Assembly: GCF_900091555.1 (NCBI RefSeq)
Contig: NZ_FMCX01000005.1
Coordinates: forward strand, 310,001-374,000
DNA from: Micromonospora mirobrigensis
GTDB lineage: Bacteria; Actinomycetota; Actinomycetes; Mycobacteriales; Micromonosporaceae
Reading direction: 5' to 3'
DNA length: 64,000 nucleotides
Below are positions 56,438 to 64,000 of this stretch, in pieces; the first letter of the stretch is position 1; each line of letters starts with the position of its first letter. The translations under genes and the position numbers were made by a program. The notes beneath the pieces were generated by a model. The model did not search any database. It was not told where the DNA came from and was given only the letters and a program-made list of their open reading frames with translations.

Positions 56438-58600
56438 TCAGCCGTCGGCGGCGTGTTCCTTGCGCAGCTGGTCGGCGAGGTGGGTGGGCATCGGGTCGTA
56501 GCGGGCGAACTCGCGACGGAAGGTGCCGGTGCCGGCGGTCATCGCGCGCAGCTCGACCGCGTACCGGAGCAGTTCGGTGGCCGGCACCTCGGCGCGGACC
56601 AGGGTGCGGCCCTCGGCGTCCGGGTCGGGTTCGGTGCCGAGCACCCGGCCGCGCCGGCCGGACAGGTCGCCCAGCACCGCGCCGACCGACGGGTCGGGCA
56701 CCCGGACGGTCACCTCGTCGACCGGTTCCAGCAGCGCCGGGGCGGCCTTGTCGGCGGCGTCGCGCAGGGCCATCGCCCCGGCGGTCTGGAAGGCCGCGTC
56801 GGAGGAGTCGACGCTGTGCGCCTTGCCGTCGACCAGGGTGACCCGCAGGTCCACCACCGGGTGGCCGGCGACCAGGCCGCGCTCCAGCTGGGCCCGGACG
56901 CCCTTCTCCACCGACGGGATGTAGTTGTGCGGCACCGCCCCGCCGACGACCTTGTCGACGAACTCGAAGCCGGCGCCGCGGGGCAGCGGCTCCACCTCGA
57001 TGTCGCAGACGGCGTACTGGCCGTGGCCGCCGGACTGCTTGACGTGCCGGCCGTGCCCGCGGGCGGCGCCGGTCAGGGTCTCCCGCAGCGACACCCGCAC
57101 CGGCTCGGTCTCCAGCTCGACGCCGCCGCTGCGCAGCCGGTCCAGCACCACGTCGGCGTGCGCCTCGCCCATGCACCAGAGCACCAGCTGGTGGGTCTCC
57201 GGGTTGCGTTCCAGCCGCATGGTCGGGTCACCGGCGACCAGCCGGCCCAGGTTGCGGGCCAGGGCGTCCTCGTCGGCCCGGCTCTTCGCCACGATCGCCA
57301 CCGGCAGCAGCGGCTCGGGCATGTCCCAGGGGGCGATCAGTAGCGGCTCGTCCCTGGCGGAGATGGTGTCGCCGGTCTCCGCGCTGCCCGACTTGGTGAT
57401 CGCGCAGAGGTCGCCGGCCACACAGGCGTCGGCCTCGCGCAGCGTCGCGCCCAGCGGGGTGTAGATGTGGCCGACCCGCTCGTCGGCGTCGTGGTCGGGG
57501 TGGCCGCGTTCGGTCAGGCCGTGCCCGGAGACGTGGATCACCTGGTCGGGCCGGAGGGTGCCGGAGAAGACCCGGACCAGGGAGACCCGCCCGACGTGCC
57601 GGTCGACGGTGGTCTTGACCACCTCGGCGACCAACGGGCCGTCCGGGTCGCAGGTCAGCGGCGGCCGGGGGGAGCCGTCCACCCCGGTGACCGCGGGCAG
57701 GTCGTGCTCCAGCGGCGACGGGAAGCCGGCGGTGAGCACCTCCAGCAGCGCGTCCAGGCCGACCCCGGTCCCGGCGCAGACCGGCACCACCGGATAGAAG
57801 TGGCCGCGGGCGACCGCCTTCTCCAGGTCCTCGATGAGGATGTCGGTGCCGATCTCCTCGCCGCCGAGGTAGCGGTCCATCAGGGTCTCGTCCTCGCTCT
57901 CGGCGATGATCCCCTCGATCAGCTCGCCGCGGGACTCGCCGATGGCCGGCAGGTGCTCCGGGTCCGGTTCGCGTACGGCGGCGGGGTGCCCGGCGGTGTA
58001 GTCGAAGACCCGCTGGGTGATCAGGCCGAGCAGCCCGGCCGTGGAGACCCCGTCGTCACCGAGCATCGGCAGGTAGAGCGGGAGCACGTTGTCCCCGAAG
58101 ACCCGCTGGCACAGCGCCACCGCCTCGTCGAAGTCGGCGCGCGGGTGGTCCAGCCGGGCCACCGCCACGGCGCGCGGCATGTCGACCGCCGCGCACTCCT
58201 CCCACAGCGCCGCGGTGGCCGCGTCCATCCCGTCGACGGCGGAGACCACGAACAGCGCCGCGTCGGCGGCCCGCAGCCCGGCCCGCAGCTCACCGACGAA
58301 GTCGGCGTAACCGGGGGTGTCGAGGAGGTTGACCTTGACGCCGTCGTGCACCAGCGGGGCGCAGGCCAGGCTCACCGAGCGCTGCTGGCGTACGGCCGCC
58401 GGGTCGTGGTCGCAGACGGTGGTGCCGTCGGTGACCGTGCCGGCCCGACCGATCGTGCCGGTGGCGGCGAGCAGCGCCTCCACCAGCGTGGTCTTGCCCG
58501 CGCCGGAGTGCCCGACGAGCACCACGTTGCGAACCCTGTCGGGCCCGGTCACCACCGGCGCGCCGCCGGTGACACCCTTCTCCTGATTTTTCTGCGCCAT
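56438..58600 (-). CDS. EF-G-like translational GTPase (FusA2 type)
   Basis: 720 residues with five EF-G domains. P-loop GHSGAGKTTLVEAL, DTPGYADFVGEL (G3), then a G4 site that reads VARLDHPRA instead of NKxD, and later domains with RVFSGTLRPDQVIHVSG, GGHGQYAVCDIEVEPL and PDPSVGAVLGDLSGRRGRVLG. It belongs to the actinobacterial EF-G-like group, not the canonical fusA near rpsG. The altered G4 implies different guanine recognition or dimer-independent use, so its role in translation is open. GGGAGG precedes ATG 58600 by nine bases. Confidence 0.87.
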   Translation of the reverse strand: MAQKNQEKGVTGGAPVVTGPDRVRNVVLVGHSGAGKTTLVEALLAATGTIGRAGTVTDGTTVCDHDPAAVRQQRSVSLACAPLVHDGVKVNLLDTPGYADFVGELRAGLRAADAALFVVSAVDGMDAATAALWEECAAVDMPRAVAVARLDHPRADFDEAVALCQRVFGDNVLPLYLPMLGDDGVSTAGLLGLITQRVFDYTAGHPAAVREPDPEHLPAIGESRGELIEGIIAESEDETLMDRYLGGEEIGTDILIEDLEKAVARGHFYPVVPVCAGTGVGLDALLEVLTAGFPSPLEHDLPAVTGVDGSPRPPLTCDPDGPLVAEVVKTTVDRHVGRVSLVRVFSGTLRPDQVIHVSGHGLTERGHPDHDADERVGHIYTPLGATLREADACVAGDLCAITKSGSAETGDTISARDEPLLIAPWDMPEPLLPVAIVAKSRADEDALARNLGRLVAGDPTMRLERNPETHQLVLWCMGEAHADVVLDRLRSGGVELETEPVRVSLRETLTGAARGHGRHVKQSGGHGQYAVCDIEVEPLPRGAGFEFVDKVVGGAVPHNYIPSVEKGVRAQLERGLVAGHPVVDLRVTLVDGKAHSVDSSDAAFQTAGAMALRDAADKAAPALLEPVDEVTVRVPDPSVGAVLGDLSGRRGRVLGTEPDPDAEGRTLVRAEVPATELLRYAVELRAMTAGTGTFRREFARYDPMPTHLADQLRKEHAADG

Positions 58601-58840
58601 CCGGGCGCACCTCCCTCAGCCGTGGTGGGTGGTGTCCGCCGCGCGCGACGGGAAGCGGCCCGAGCGGGTTCCGCGGCGACATCCTCCGGTGCTCTGCTGC
58701 CCTGCGGTAACGGGACGGGTGGCCGGGTGAGCTGGCTCACCCCGCCACGTCCGATCTCACACCCGTTGCCGACCCGGCACAAGGCTCCGGGCTGACCGGG
58801 CGTACCGCGTCGCAACGCGGGCCGTTATCGTGGGACCGCC

Positions 58841-59461
58841 ATGGCGAAGATCTTCCAAGTGTCGGCCCGCGCGGGGATGACCCGCGTCGTCGAGCCGATC
58901 GCGCGCGGCCTGCTCCGCGCCGGCGTCACCCCCAACGCGGTCACCGTGACCGGCACCCTCGGCGTGCTCGTCGGCGCTCTCGGCCTCGGCGCCCGCGGCC
59001 ACCTGGTCGCCGGCGCCCTGGTCGTGACGTTCTTCGCGCTGACCGACCTGCTCGACGGGACGATGGCCCGGATGAGCGGGGGCTCCACCCGGTTCGGCGC
59101 CTTCCTCGACTCGAGCATGGATCGGATCGCCGACAGCGCCGTCTTCGGCGCGGTGGCGTACTGGCTGGCCACCGAGGGCGACCACGCCGGGACGGCGGCC
59201 GCGCTGATCTGCCTGGCCGCCGGCGGTCTGGTCTCCTACGTCAAGGCCCGCGCCGAGGGGCTCGGGATGACCTGCAACGTGGGCATCGCCGAGCGCACCG
59301 AACGGCTGCTGATCGTCGGGGTGGGCGGCCTGCTCACCGGCTTCGGCGTGCCGCTGGCCCTGGAGATCGCGCTGTGGCTGCTGGCCGCCGTGTCGATCTT
59401 CACGGTCGGGCAGCGGATGGCCCACGTGTACCGGCAGGCCCAGCGGGTCGGCCCGCAGTGA
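58841..59461 (+). CDS. pgsA: Phosphatidylinositol phosphate synthase (CDP-alcohol phosphatidyltransferase)
   Basis: 206 residues with the CDP-alcohol motif DLLDGTMARMSGGSTRFGAFLDSSMDRIADS (DGxxAR-x8-GxxxDxxxD). Five to six membrane helices surround it. In actinobacteria this gene, placed before patA and pimA, makes phosphatidylinositol phosphate from CDP-diacylglycerol and inositol phosphate. A TATCGT element lies nine bases before the ATG. The next gene's GTG overlaps the stop. Confidence 0.9.
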   Translation: MAKIFQVSARAGMTRVVEPIARGLLRAGVTPNAVTVTGTLGVLVGALGLGARGHLVAGALVVTFFALTDLLDGTMARMSGGSTRFGAFLDSSMDRIADSAVFGAVAYWLATEGDHAGTAAALICLAAGGLVSYVKARAEGLGMTCNVGIAERTERLLIVGVGGLLTGFGVPLALEIALWLLAAVSIFTVGQRMAHVYRQAQRVGPQ

Positions 59462-60399
59462 ACCTCACCGAGCTCGGCTACGTCGCCGGCTGGCGCCTGG
59501 TCCGGGCGCTGCCCCGGCCCGTGGTGGCGGCGGCCTTCCGGGCGGGCGCGGACCGCGCCCACCGCAGGGGCGGCGGGGGTACGGCCCGACTCCGCGCGAA
59601 CCTGCGCCGGGTGGTCGGCCCGGACGTGCCCGAGGCGGAGCTGGACGAGCTGGCCCGGCGCGGCCTGCGCTCGTACGCCCGGTACTGGATGGAGGCGTTC
59701 CGGCTGCCCTCGTGCAGTCGGGAGCAGATCCTGGCCGGATTCCGGTTGGACGGCGCGGAGAAGCTCGCCGCGGACGTGGCCGCCGGTCGGGGCGCGGTGG
59801 TGGCGCTGCCGCACGCCGGCAACTGGGACGCCGCGGGCGCCTGGGTGGCGGCCACCGGCTGGCCGATCACCACGGTCGCCGAGCGACTCAAGCCGGAGGC
59901 CGTATACGAGCGCTTCCTCGCCTTCCGCCAGGGCCTCGGCATGGAGATCCTGCCCACCCACGGCGGTGACCGGCCGGCCTTCGACGTGCTGGTGGACCGG
60001 GTGCAGGCGGGCACGGTGGTGCCGCTGCTCGCCGACCGGGACCTCTCCGCCCGGGGCGTGGAGGTCGACTTCTTCGGCGGTCGGACCCGGATGCCGGCCG
60101 GCTGCGCGCTGCTGGCGATCCGCACCGGCGCGCCGCTCTACGTCGCCTCGATGTGGTACGAACCGGACGCCGCCCGCGCCTCGCTCGAGGGCCCGCTGGA
60201 GCTGCCCGACCCGGACAGCGGCCCGCTGGACCAGCGGGTACGCCGGCTCACCCAGCAGATTGCCGACGGTCTGGCGGCGGGCATCGCCCGGCATCCGGAA
60301 GACTGGCACATGTTGCAGCGGATGTGGCTGGACCAGCCCGGCGCCGCTCGGGGCGGGTCCGCCCCGGTGCAGCCGCCGGCCACCACCGGCTCGGTCTGA
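59458..60399 (+). CDS. Phosphatidylinositol mannoside acyltransferase (PatA-like)
   Basis: 313 residues of the HtrB/LpxL lauroyl-transferase fold: VALPHAGNWDAAGAWVA (HxxxxD active site), THGGDRPAFDVLVDRVQAGTVVPLLADRDLSARGVEVDFFG and GAPLYVASMWYEPD. In the pgsA-patA-pimA order the enzyme adds a palmitoyl group to the mannose of phosphatidylinositol mannoside. It has a hydrophobic N-terminus and is membrane associated. GTG start, 4-base overlap with pgsA. Confidence 0.88.
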   Translation: MNLTELGYVAGWRLVRALPRPVVAAAFRAGADRAHRRGGGGTARLRANLRRVVGPDVPEAELDELARRGLRSYARYWMEAFRLPSCSREQILAGFRLDGAEKLAADVAAGRGAVVALPHAGNWDAAGAWVAATGWPITTVAERLKPEAVYERFLAFRQGLGMEILPTHGGDRPAFDVLVDRVQAGTVVPLLADRDLSARGVEVDFFGGRTRMPAGCALLAIRTGAPLYVASMWYEPDAARASLEGPLELPDPDSGPLDQRVRRLTQQIADGLAAGIARHPEDWHMLQRMWLDQPGAARGGSAPVQPPATTGSV

Positions 60400-60469
60400 G
60401 TGGGCGGCCGGCTGGTCGCCGACGACGCGGCGCGGCGGGACCCCGCGCGCGCGGACGAGAGGCGTTGAC

Positions 60470-61630
60470 GTGCGGATCGGCATCGTGTGCCCGTACTCCT
60501 TCGACGTCCCCGGCGGGGTGCAGAACCACATCGTCGACCTGGCCGAGGCGCTGATCGGCCTGGGACACGAGGTCAGCGTGCTGGCCCCGGCCGACGACGA
60601 CGCCGCGCTGCCGCCGTACGTGGTGTCGGCGGGGCGGGCGATGCCGCTGCCGTACAACGGGTCGGTGGCCCGGATCGCGTTCGGGCCGGTCTCCACCGCC
60701 CGGGTGCGGCGCTGGATCACCCGGGGCGAGTTCGACGTGCTGCACGTGCACGAGCCGCTCACGCCGAGCCTGTCGATGCTGGCGGTGCTCTGTGCCCGGG
60801 GCCCGGTGGTGGCCACCTTCCACACCGCGATGACCCGCTCCCGGGTGCTGTCGGCCGCGCAGGGGGTGCTCCAGATCCTGCTGGAGCGGATCACCGCCCG
60901 GATCGCGGTCAGCGCCCTGGCCCGCAAGGTGCAGGTCGAGCACATGGACGGCGGCGCGGTGGAGATCCCCAACGGGGTGACGGTCGCCAAGTTCGTCGAC
61001 GCGCAGCCGCTGCCGGGCTGGCCGGGGGAGTGCGGGCCGGGGGTCGGCGGGACGCTGGGTTTCCTGGGCCGCTTCACCGAGGCGCGCAAGGGTTTCCCGG
61101 TGCTGCGCGACGCGTTCGTGGCGTTGGCCGCCCAGCGGCCGGGGCTGCGGCTGCTGGTCGCCGGGCCCGGCGACCGGGACGACCTGTTCGACCGGATCCC
61201 GGCCGGGCTGCACGACCGGGTCACCTTCCTCGGCCTGGTCTCCGAGGCCGACAAGGCGCGGATGCTGCGCAGCGTGCACCTGTACGTCGCGCCGAACATC
61301 GGCGGGGAGTCCTTCGGGATGATCCTCACCGAGGCGCTCGCCGCCGGCACCACCGTGGTCGCCAGCGACCTGGACGCGTTCCGCCGGGTGCTCGACGGCG
61401 GTCGGGCCGGCCGGCTCTTCCCGACCGGTGACCCGGCCGCGCTGCGCGCCGCCCTGGCGGAGCTGCTCGACGACCCCGCGCGGCGGGCCGCCCTGACCAC
61501 CTGCGGCGACCAGGTGGTCACCCACTTCGACTGGCCGGTGGTGGCCCGCCGCGTGGTGGAGGTGTACGCCGCCGCGATCGAGGCCACCGACGGGCGGGTC
61601 ATCGACCAGGAGTGGGTGGGCCTGCCCTGA
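60470..61630 (+). CDS. pimA: Phosphatidylinositol mannosyltransferase (PimA-like GT4)
   Basis: 386 residues: VRIGIVCPYSFDVPGGVQNHIVDLAEAL (glycine-rich loop), VLHVHEPLTPSLSMLAVL, VEIPNGVTVAKF, GFLGRFTEARKGFPVL and APNIGGESFGMILTEALAAGTTVVASD (EX7E). PimA moves the first mannose from GDP-mannose to phosphatidylinositol at the inner face of the membrane. GTG 60470 has GAGAGG seven bases upstream; the longer frame is not supported. Confidence 0.9.
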   Translation: MRIGIVCPYSFDVPGGVQNHIVDLAEALIGLGHEVSVLAPADDDAALPPYVVSAGRAMPLPYNGSVARIAFGPVSTARVRRWITRGEFDVLHVHEPLTPSLSMLAVLCARGPVVATFHTAMTRSRVLSAAQGVLQILLERITARIAVSALARKVQVEHMDGGAVEIPNGVTVAKFVDAQPLPGWPGECGPGVGGTLGFLGRFTEARKGFPVLRDAFVALAAQRPGLRLLVAGPGDRDDLFDRIPAGLHDRVTFLGLVSEADKARMLRSVHLYVAPNIGGESFGMILTEALAAGTTVVASDLDAFRRVLDGGRAGRLFPTGDPAALRAALAELLDDPARRAALTTCGDQVVTHFDWPVVARRVVEVYAAAIEATDGRVIDQEWVGLP

Positions 61631-61708
61631 GTCGGGGTGCCGTTGGTGCGGATGTGACGTTCGCGTGACGACGGCCGCGTCCGTGCCGGGCGGGGAACCG
61701 GGCGGCAC

Positions 61709-61714
61709 TACGAT
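61709..61714 (+). promoter_or_regulatory. Leaderless -10 element
   Basis: TACGAT, seven bases before ATG 61722. Confidence 0.5.
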
Positions 61715-61721
61715 GCCGGGC

Positions 61722-62216
61722 ATGTGGTGGCTGGTGGGTGCGGGTCTGGTGCTCGGGCTGGTGGCGGCGTACCTGACCTGGACCGCCGGGCGGGTCGAAC
61801 GGTTGCAGTCCCGGGCGGAGCTGGCGGCCCGGGCGTTGGACGCCCACCTGCTGCGCCGGGCGGCGGCCGCCGCGGTGCTGGCCGAGCGCCGGTACGGCGT
61901 CGAGCTGTACGCGGCGGCCCGGATCGCCCTGGACGCCGCGCCGCAGGAGCGGGAGGCGGCCGAGAACGACCTGACCCGGCAGCTGCGTACGGTGGACCTG
62001 GACCCGGCCGACCGGGACTGCGAGGCGGTGGTGGCGGCGAGCCGGCGGTTGGCGCTGGCCCGGCAGGTGCACACCGACCTGGTCCGGGACGCCCGGACGG
62101 CGCGTAGCCGCCCGCTGGTGCGGCTGTTCCGGATGGGGCGGCGGCACACCTGGCCCCGCTACTTCGACATCGACGACCCGACCCTGACCGTCCCGGCCGA
62201 CGTCACCACCGGCTGA
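61722..62216 (+). CDS. Conserved membrane-anchored hypothetical protein
   Basis: 164 residues: one N-terminal membrane helix (MWWLVGAGLVLGLVAAYLTW) and a long helical cytosolic part (LQSRAELAARALDAHLLRRAAAAAVLAERR, REAAENDLTRQLRTVDL, AASRRLALARQVHTDLVRDARTARSRPLVRLFRMG) ending in a short WPRYFDIDDPTL motif. It resembles LemA-like helical proteins only in outline. Related genes stand between pimA and pdxS in many actinobacteria. Function unknown. Confidence 0.78.
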   Translation: MWWLVGAGLVLGLVAAYLTWTAGRVERLQSRAELAARALDAHLLRRAAAAAVLAERRYGVELYAAARIALDAAPQEREAAENDLTRQLRTVDLDPADRDCEAVVAASRRLALARQVHTDLVRDARTARSRPLVRLFRMGRRHTWPRYFDIDDPTLTVPADVTTG

Positions 62217-62219
62217 CCC

Positions 62220-62306
62220 GGGTTGCGGCATGTCGGGCCTTCCGACGTCGCTGTGGCCGCGGGTTACGGCATGTTGGGCCGTTGACGTCGGCGTCGGCGT
62301 GGTCGC
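62220..62306. repeat. Imperfect tandem duplication
   Basis: Two units begin GGGTTGCGGCATGTCGGGCC (62220) and GGGTTACGGCATGTTGGGCC (62261); a third start GGGCTGCGG follows at 62307. Units are about 41 and 46 bases. Confidence 0.6.
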
Positions 62307-62352
62307 GGGCTGCGGTGAGGCCGCTGACGGCGGGCGGCGCAACGAGAGCTGT

Positions 62353-62400
62353 GAGCGCGATACCTCAGAGGTATCAAAATGACTCTGAGGTATCGCGCTC
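62353..62400. repeat. 18-base inverted repeat with nested palindrome
   Basis: GAGCGCGATACCTCAGAG (62353-62370), a 12-base A-rich loop, and its exact complement (62383-62400). Inside, GATACCTC-A-GAGGTATC (62359-62375) forms an alternative smaller hairpin. Confidence 0.75.
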
Positions 62401-62647
62401 GCGACGATTTTCGCGTCCCGCGCTCGCCCACGCGCCCCGGCCCGGACGGTCGCCGGCTGGTTCGGGCCTTCCCGCCTTGGGCTGCGTCGCGTCGAGGGGG
62501 TCCGGCGGGGGAGCGGCCCCCCCAGCAGGGGTGATCGGGGCCACAGGGCAGGCCACCGGGGGTCTGATTGGCTGTCGGACCAGCGTCGACGCCGTCGTAG
62601 CCTGGCAGCGTTCCACCCCGAGTGTCCGTCCCAAGGAGCGATGACCC

Positions 62648-63568
62648 GTGTCCGAATCCACCTCTCCCAACACCGGCGCCACCGGCCCCGTCGTCGGCAC
62701 CGCGCGGGTCAAGCGCGGCATGGCCGAGATGCTCAAGGGCGGCGTGATCATGGACGTGGTCACCCCCGAGCAGGCGAAGATCGCCGAGGACGCCGGCGCC
62801 GTCGCGGTGATGGCGCTGGAGCGGGTGCCCGCCGACATCCGGGCCCAGGGCGGCGTCTCCCGGATGAGCGACCCGGACATGATCGACGGCATCATCGAGG
62901 CGGTCTCCATCCCGGTGATGGCCAAGGCCCGGATCGGCCACTTCGTCGAGGCGCAGGTCCTCCAGGCGCTCGGCGTGGACTACGTCGACGAGTCCGAGGT
63001 GCTCACCCCGGCCGACTACGCCAACCACATCGACAAGTGGCAGTTCACCGTCCCGTTCGTCTGCGGCGCTACCAACCTGGGCGAGGCGCTGCGCCGGATC
63101 ACCGAGGGCGCGGCGATGATCCGTTCCAAGGGCGAGGCCGGCACCGGTGACGTCTCCAACGCCACCATGCACATGCGGAGGATCCGGCAGGAGATCGCCC
63201 GGCTGAGCTCGCTGCCGGCCGACGAGCTGTTCGTCGCCGCCAAGGAGCTCCAGGCGCCGTACGAGCTGGTCAAGGAGGTCGCCGAGACCGGCAAGCTGCC
63301 GGTGGTGCTGTTCACCGCGGGCGGCATCGCCACCCCGGCCGACGCCGCCATGATGATGCAGCTGGGCGCCGAGGGCGTCTTCGTCGGCTCCGGCATCTTC
63401 AAGTCCGGCAACCCGGCCCAGCGGGCCGCCGCGATCGTCAAGGCCACCACCTTCCACGACGACCCGGACGTGCTGGCAAAGGTCTCCCGGGGCCTCGGCG
63501 AGGCGATGGTCGGGATCAACGTCGACGAGATCCCGCAGCCGCACCGCCTGGCCGAGCGCGGCTGGTGA
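62648..63568 (+). CDS. pdxS: Pyridoxal 5'-phosphate synthase subunit PdxS
   Basis: 306 residues, full length: KRGMAEMLKGGVIMDVVTPEQAKIAEDAGAVAVMALERVPADIR, GGVSRMSDPDMIDGI, MAKARIGHFVEAQVLQALGVDYVDESEVLTPAD and GGIATPADAAMMMQLGAEGVFVGSGIF. PdxS condenses ribose 5-phosphate, glyceraldehyde 3-phosphate and ammonia to PLP. GTG 62648 follows AAGGAG at nine bases; ATG 62641 is in another frame. It is followed directly by pdxT. Confidence 0.95.
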   Translation: MSESTSPNTGATGPVVGTARVKRGMAEMLKGGVIMDVVTPEQAKIAEDAGAVAVMALERVPADIRAQGGVSRMSDPDMIDGIIEAVSIPVMAKARIGHFVEAQVLQALGVDYVDESEVLTPADYANHIDKWQFTVPFVCGATNLGEALRRITEGAAMIRSKGEAGTGDVSNATMHMRRIRQEIARLSSLPADELFVAAKELQAPYELVKEVAETGKLPVVLFTAGGIATPADAAMMMQLGAEGVFVGSGIFKSGNPAQRAAAIVKATTFHDDPDVLAKVSRGLGEAMVGINVDEIPQPHRLAERGW

Positions 63569-63570
63569 CG

Positions 63571-64000
63571 ATGCGCCCGCCCGTCGTCGGCGTGCTCGCC
63601 CTGCAGGGCGACGTCCGCGAGCACCTGGCCGCGCTCGCCGCGGCCGGCGCCCACGCCCGCCCGGTGCGCCGCCCGGTCGAGCTGGACGCGGTCGACGGCC
63701 TGGTGATCCCGGGCGGCGAGTCCACCACGATCAGCAAGCTCGTCGACATCTTCGAGCTGCGCGAGCCGATCGACAAGCGGATCGCCGCCGGGATGCCGGT
63801 CTACGGCTCCTGCGCCGGCATGATCATGCTGGCCGGTGAGGTGCTCGACGGCCGGCCCGACCAGCGGGGCTTCGCCGGCATCGAGATGACCGTGCGGCGC
63901 AACGCCTTCGGCCGGCAGGTCGACTCGTTCGAGGCGCCGGTCGAGGTCACCGGCGTCGAGGGCGGCCCGTTCCACGGGGTCTTCATCCGGGCGCCGTGGG
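63571..64000 (+). CDS. pdxT: PdxT glutaminase subunit, N-terminal part (cut by window edge)
   Basis: 143 codons are visible to the window end. VVGVLALQGDVREHLAALAAAGAHARPVRRPVELDAVDGLVIPGGESTT, then PVYGSCAGMIMLAGEVLDGRP (nucleophile Cys) and FAGIEMTVRRNAFGRQVDSFE match class I glutamine amidotransferase PdxT, which supplies ammonia to PdxS. The catalytic His and Glu lie beyond the window. ATG 63571 or GTG 63565 (overlapping the pdxS stop) is the start. Confidence 0.93.
   Translation, partial: MRPPVVGVLALQGDVREHLAALAAAGAHARPVRRPVELDAVDGLVIPGGESTTISKLVDIFELREPIDKRIAAGMPVYGSCAGMIMLAGEVLDGRPDQRGFAGIEMTVRRNAFGRQVDSFEAPVEVTGVEGGPFHGVFIRAPW

Larger units (their letters stand above)
62217..62647 (+). 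other. Intergenic region before pdxS
   Basis: 431 bases without a credible gene. It holds an imperfect tandem repeat (62220-62306), a large hairpin with nested palindrome (62353-62400), and a candidate -10 element TAGCCT (62598-62603) before pdxS. The 62282-62644 open frame has no ribosome site and repeats-like composition. Confidence 0.6.

Noticed and set aside
62282..62644. A 120-residue plus-strand frame before pdxS
   Set aside because: It spans the tandem repeat and the hairpin, has no ribosome site and no recognisable fold.
1..64000. tRNA, rRNA, CRISPR arrays, insertion sequences or prophage
   Set aside because: No cloverleaf-like T-loop signatures, spaced direct repeats, transposase motifs or phage structural genes were found by eye; a dedicated search tool could still find a divergent tRNA.

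Overview
The window looks like chromosomal DNA from a filamentous actinomycete, most likely Micromonosporaceae (Micromonospora/Salinispora-like). The base composition is very G+C rich, many starts are GTG, there are many 4-base ATGA/GTGA overlaps, and leaderless promoters are frequent. The cell-envelope genes (phosphatidylinositol mannosides, polyprenol-phosphate mannose) and an F420-type LLM oxidoreductase fit that group. No rRNA, tRNA, insertion sequence, CRISPR array or prophage was recognised.

Layout. (1) 1-10306 is one end of a probable specialised-metabolite cluster: three glycosyltransferases, a large WD40 protein, an FGE/SUMF1-like protein, a cytosolic solute-binding-like protein, an MFS exporter, a flavodoxin-fold reductase and a RibD pathway split into reductase and deaminase genes. 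WD40 + SUMF1-like + RibD-like is the signature of the 7-azapteridine (toxoflavin/fervenulin) pathway (toxC, toxD, toxE). A GTP cyclohydrolase II and a methyltransferase would be expected to the left of the window. (2) 10428-19322 is a stress-type region with SRPBCC proteins, a DUF2795 protein, a YihY protein, a frameshifted chaB, an aldehyde dehydrogenase, an FAD oxidoreductase and a polyprenol-phosphate mannose synthase. Many of these carry GTTT-N15/16-GGGTAC promoters resembling actinobacterial stress sigma factor (sigma-B type) sites. (3) 19430-28325 is a tightly coupled ADP-heptose island (gmhB-heptosyltransferase fusion, two glycosyltransferases, gmhA, hldE, SDR, second heptosyltransferase) ending in a topoisomerase IB gene. 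(4) 28662-35118 holds a TetR/MFS pair with a visible operator, a recQ helicase, and a methyltransferase/TetR pair behind two overlapping inverted repeats. (5) 35207-52000 is mixed housekeeping: LLM oxidoreductase, GH3 beta-N-acetylhexosaminidase, cysteine-desulfurase-like enzyme, lipoprotein, DUF1206, MscS channel, a Holin-X/DUF3618/DUF4235 operon, cold-shock protein, aldo/keto reductase, Tam-like methyltransferase and adenosine-deaminase family enzyme, a two-component system, an ADP-ribosylglycohydrolase and a YcnI-like protein. (6) 52136-64000 is conserved actinobacterial core: thrS, HIT hydrolase, EF-G-like GTPase, phosphatidylinositol-phosphate synthase, PIM acyltransferase and mannosyltransferase, then pdxS and pdxT (cut by the window end).

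Regulation readable from the sequence includes the set of sigma-B-like promoters, a set of leaderless TANNNT-N6-8-start promoters, two clear dyad operators, and strong hairpins at several gene ends.
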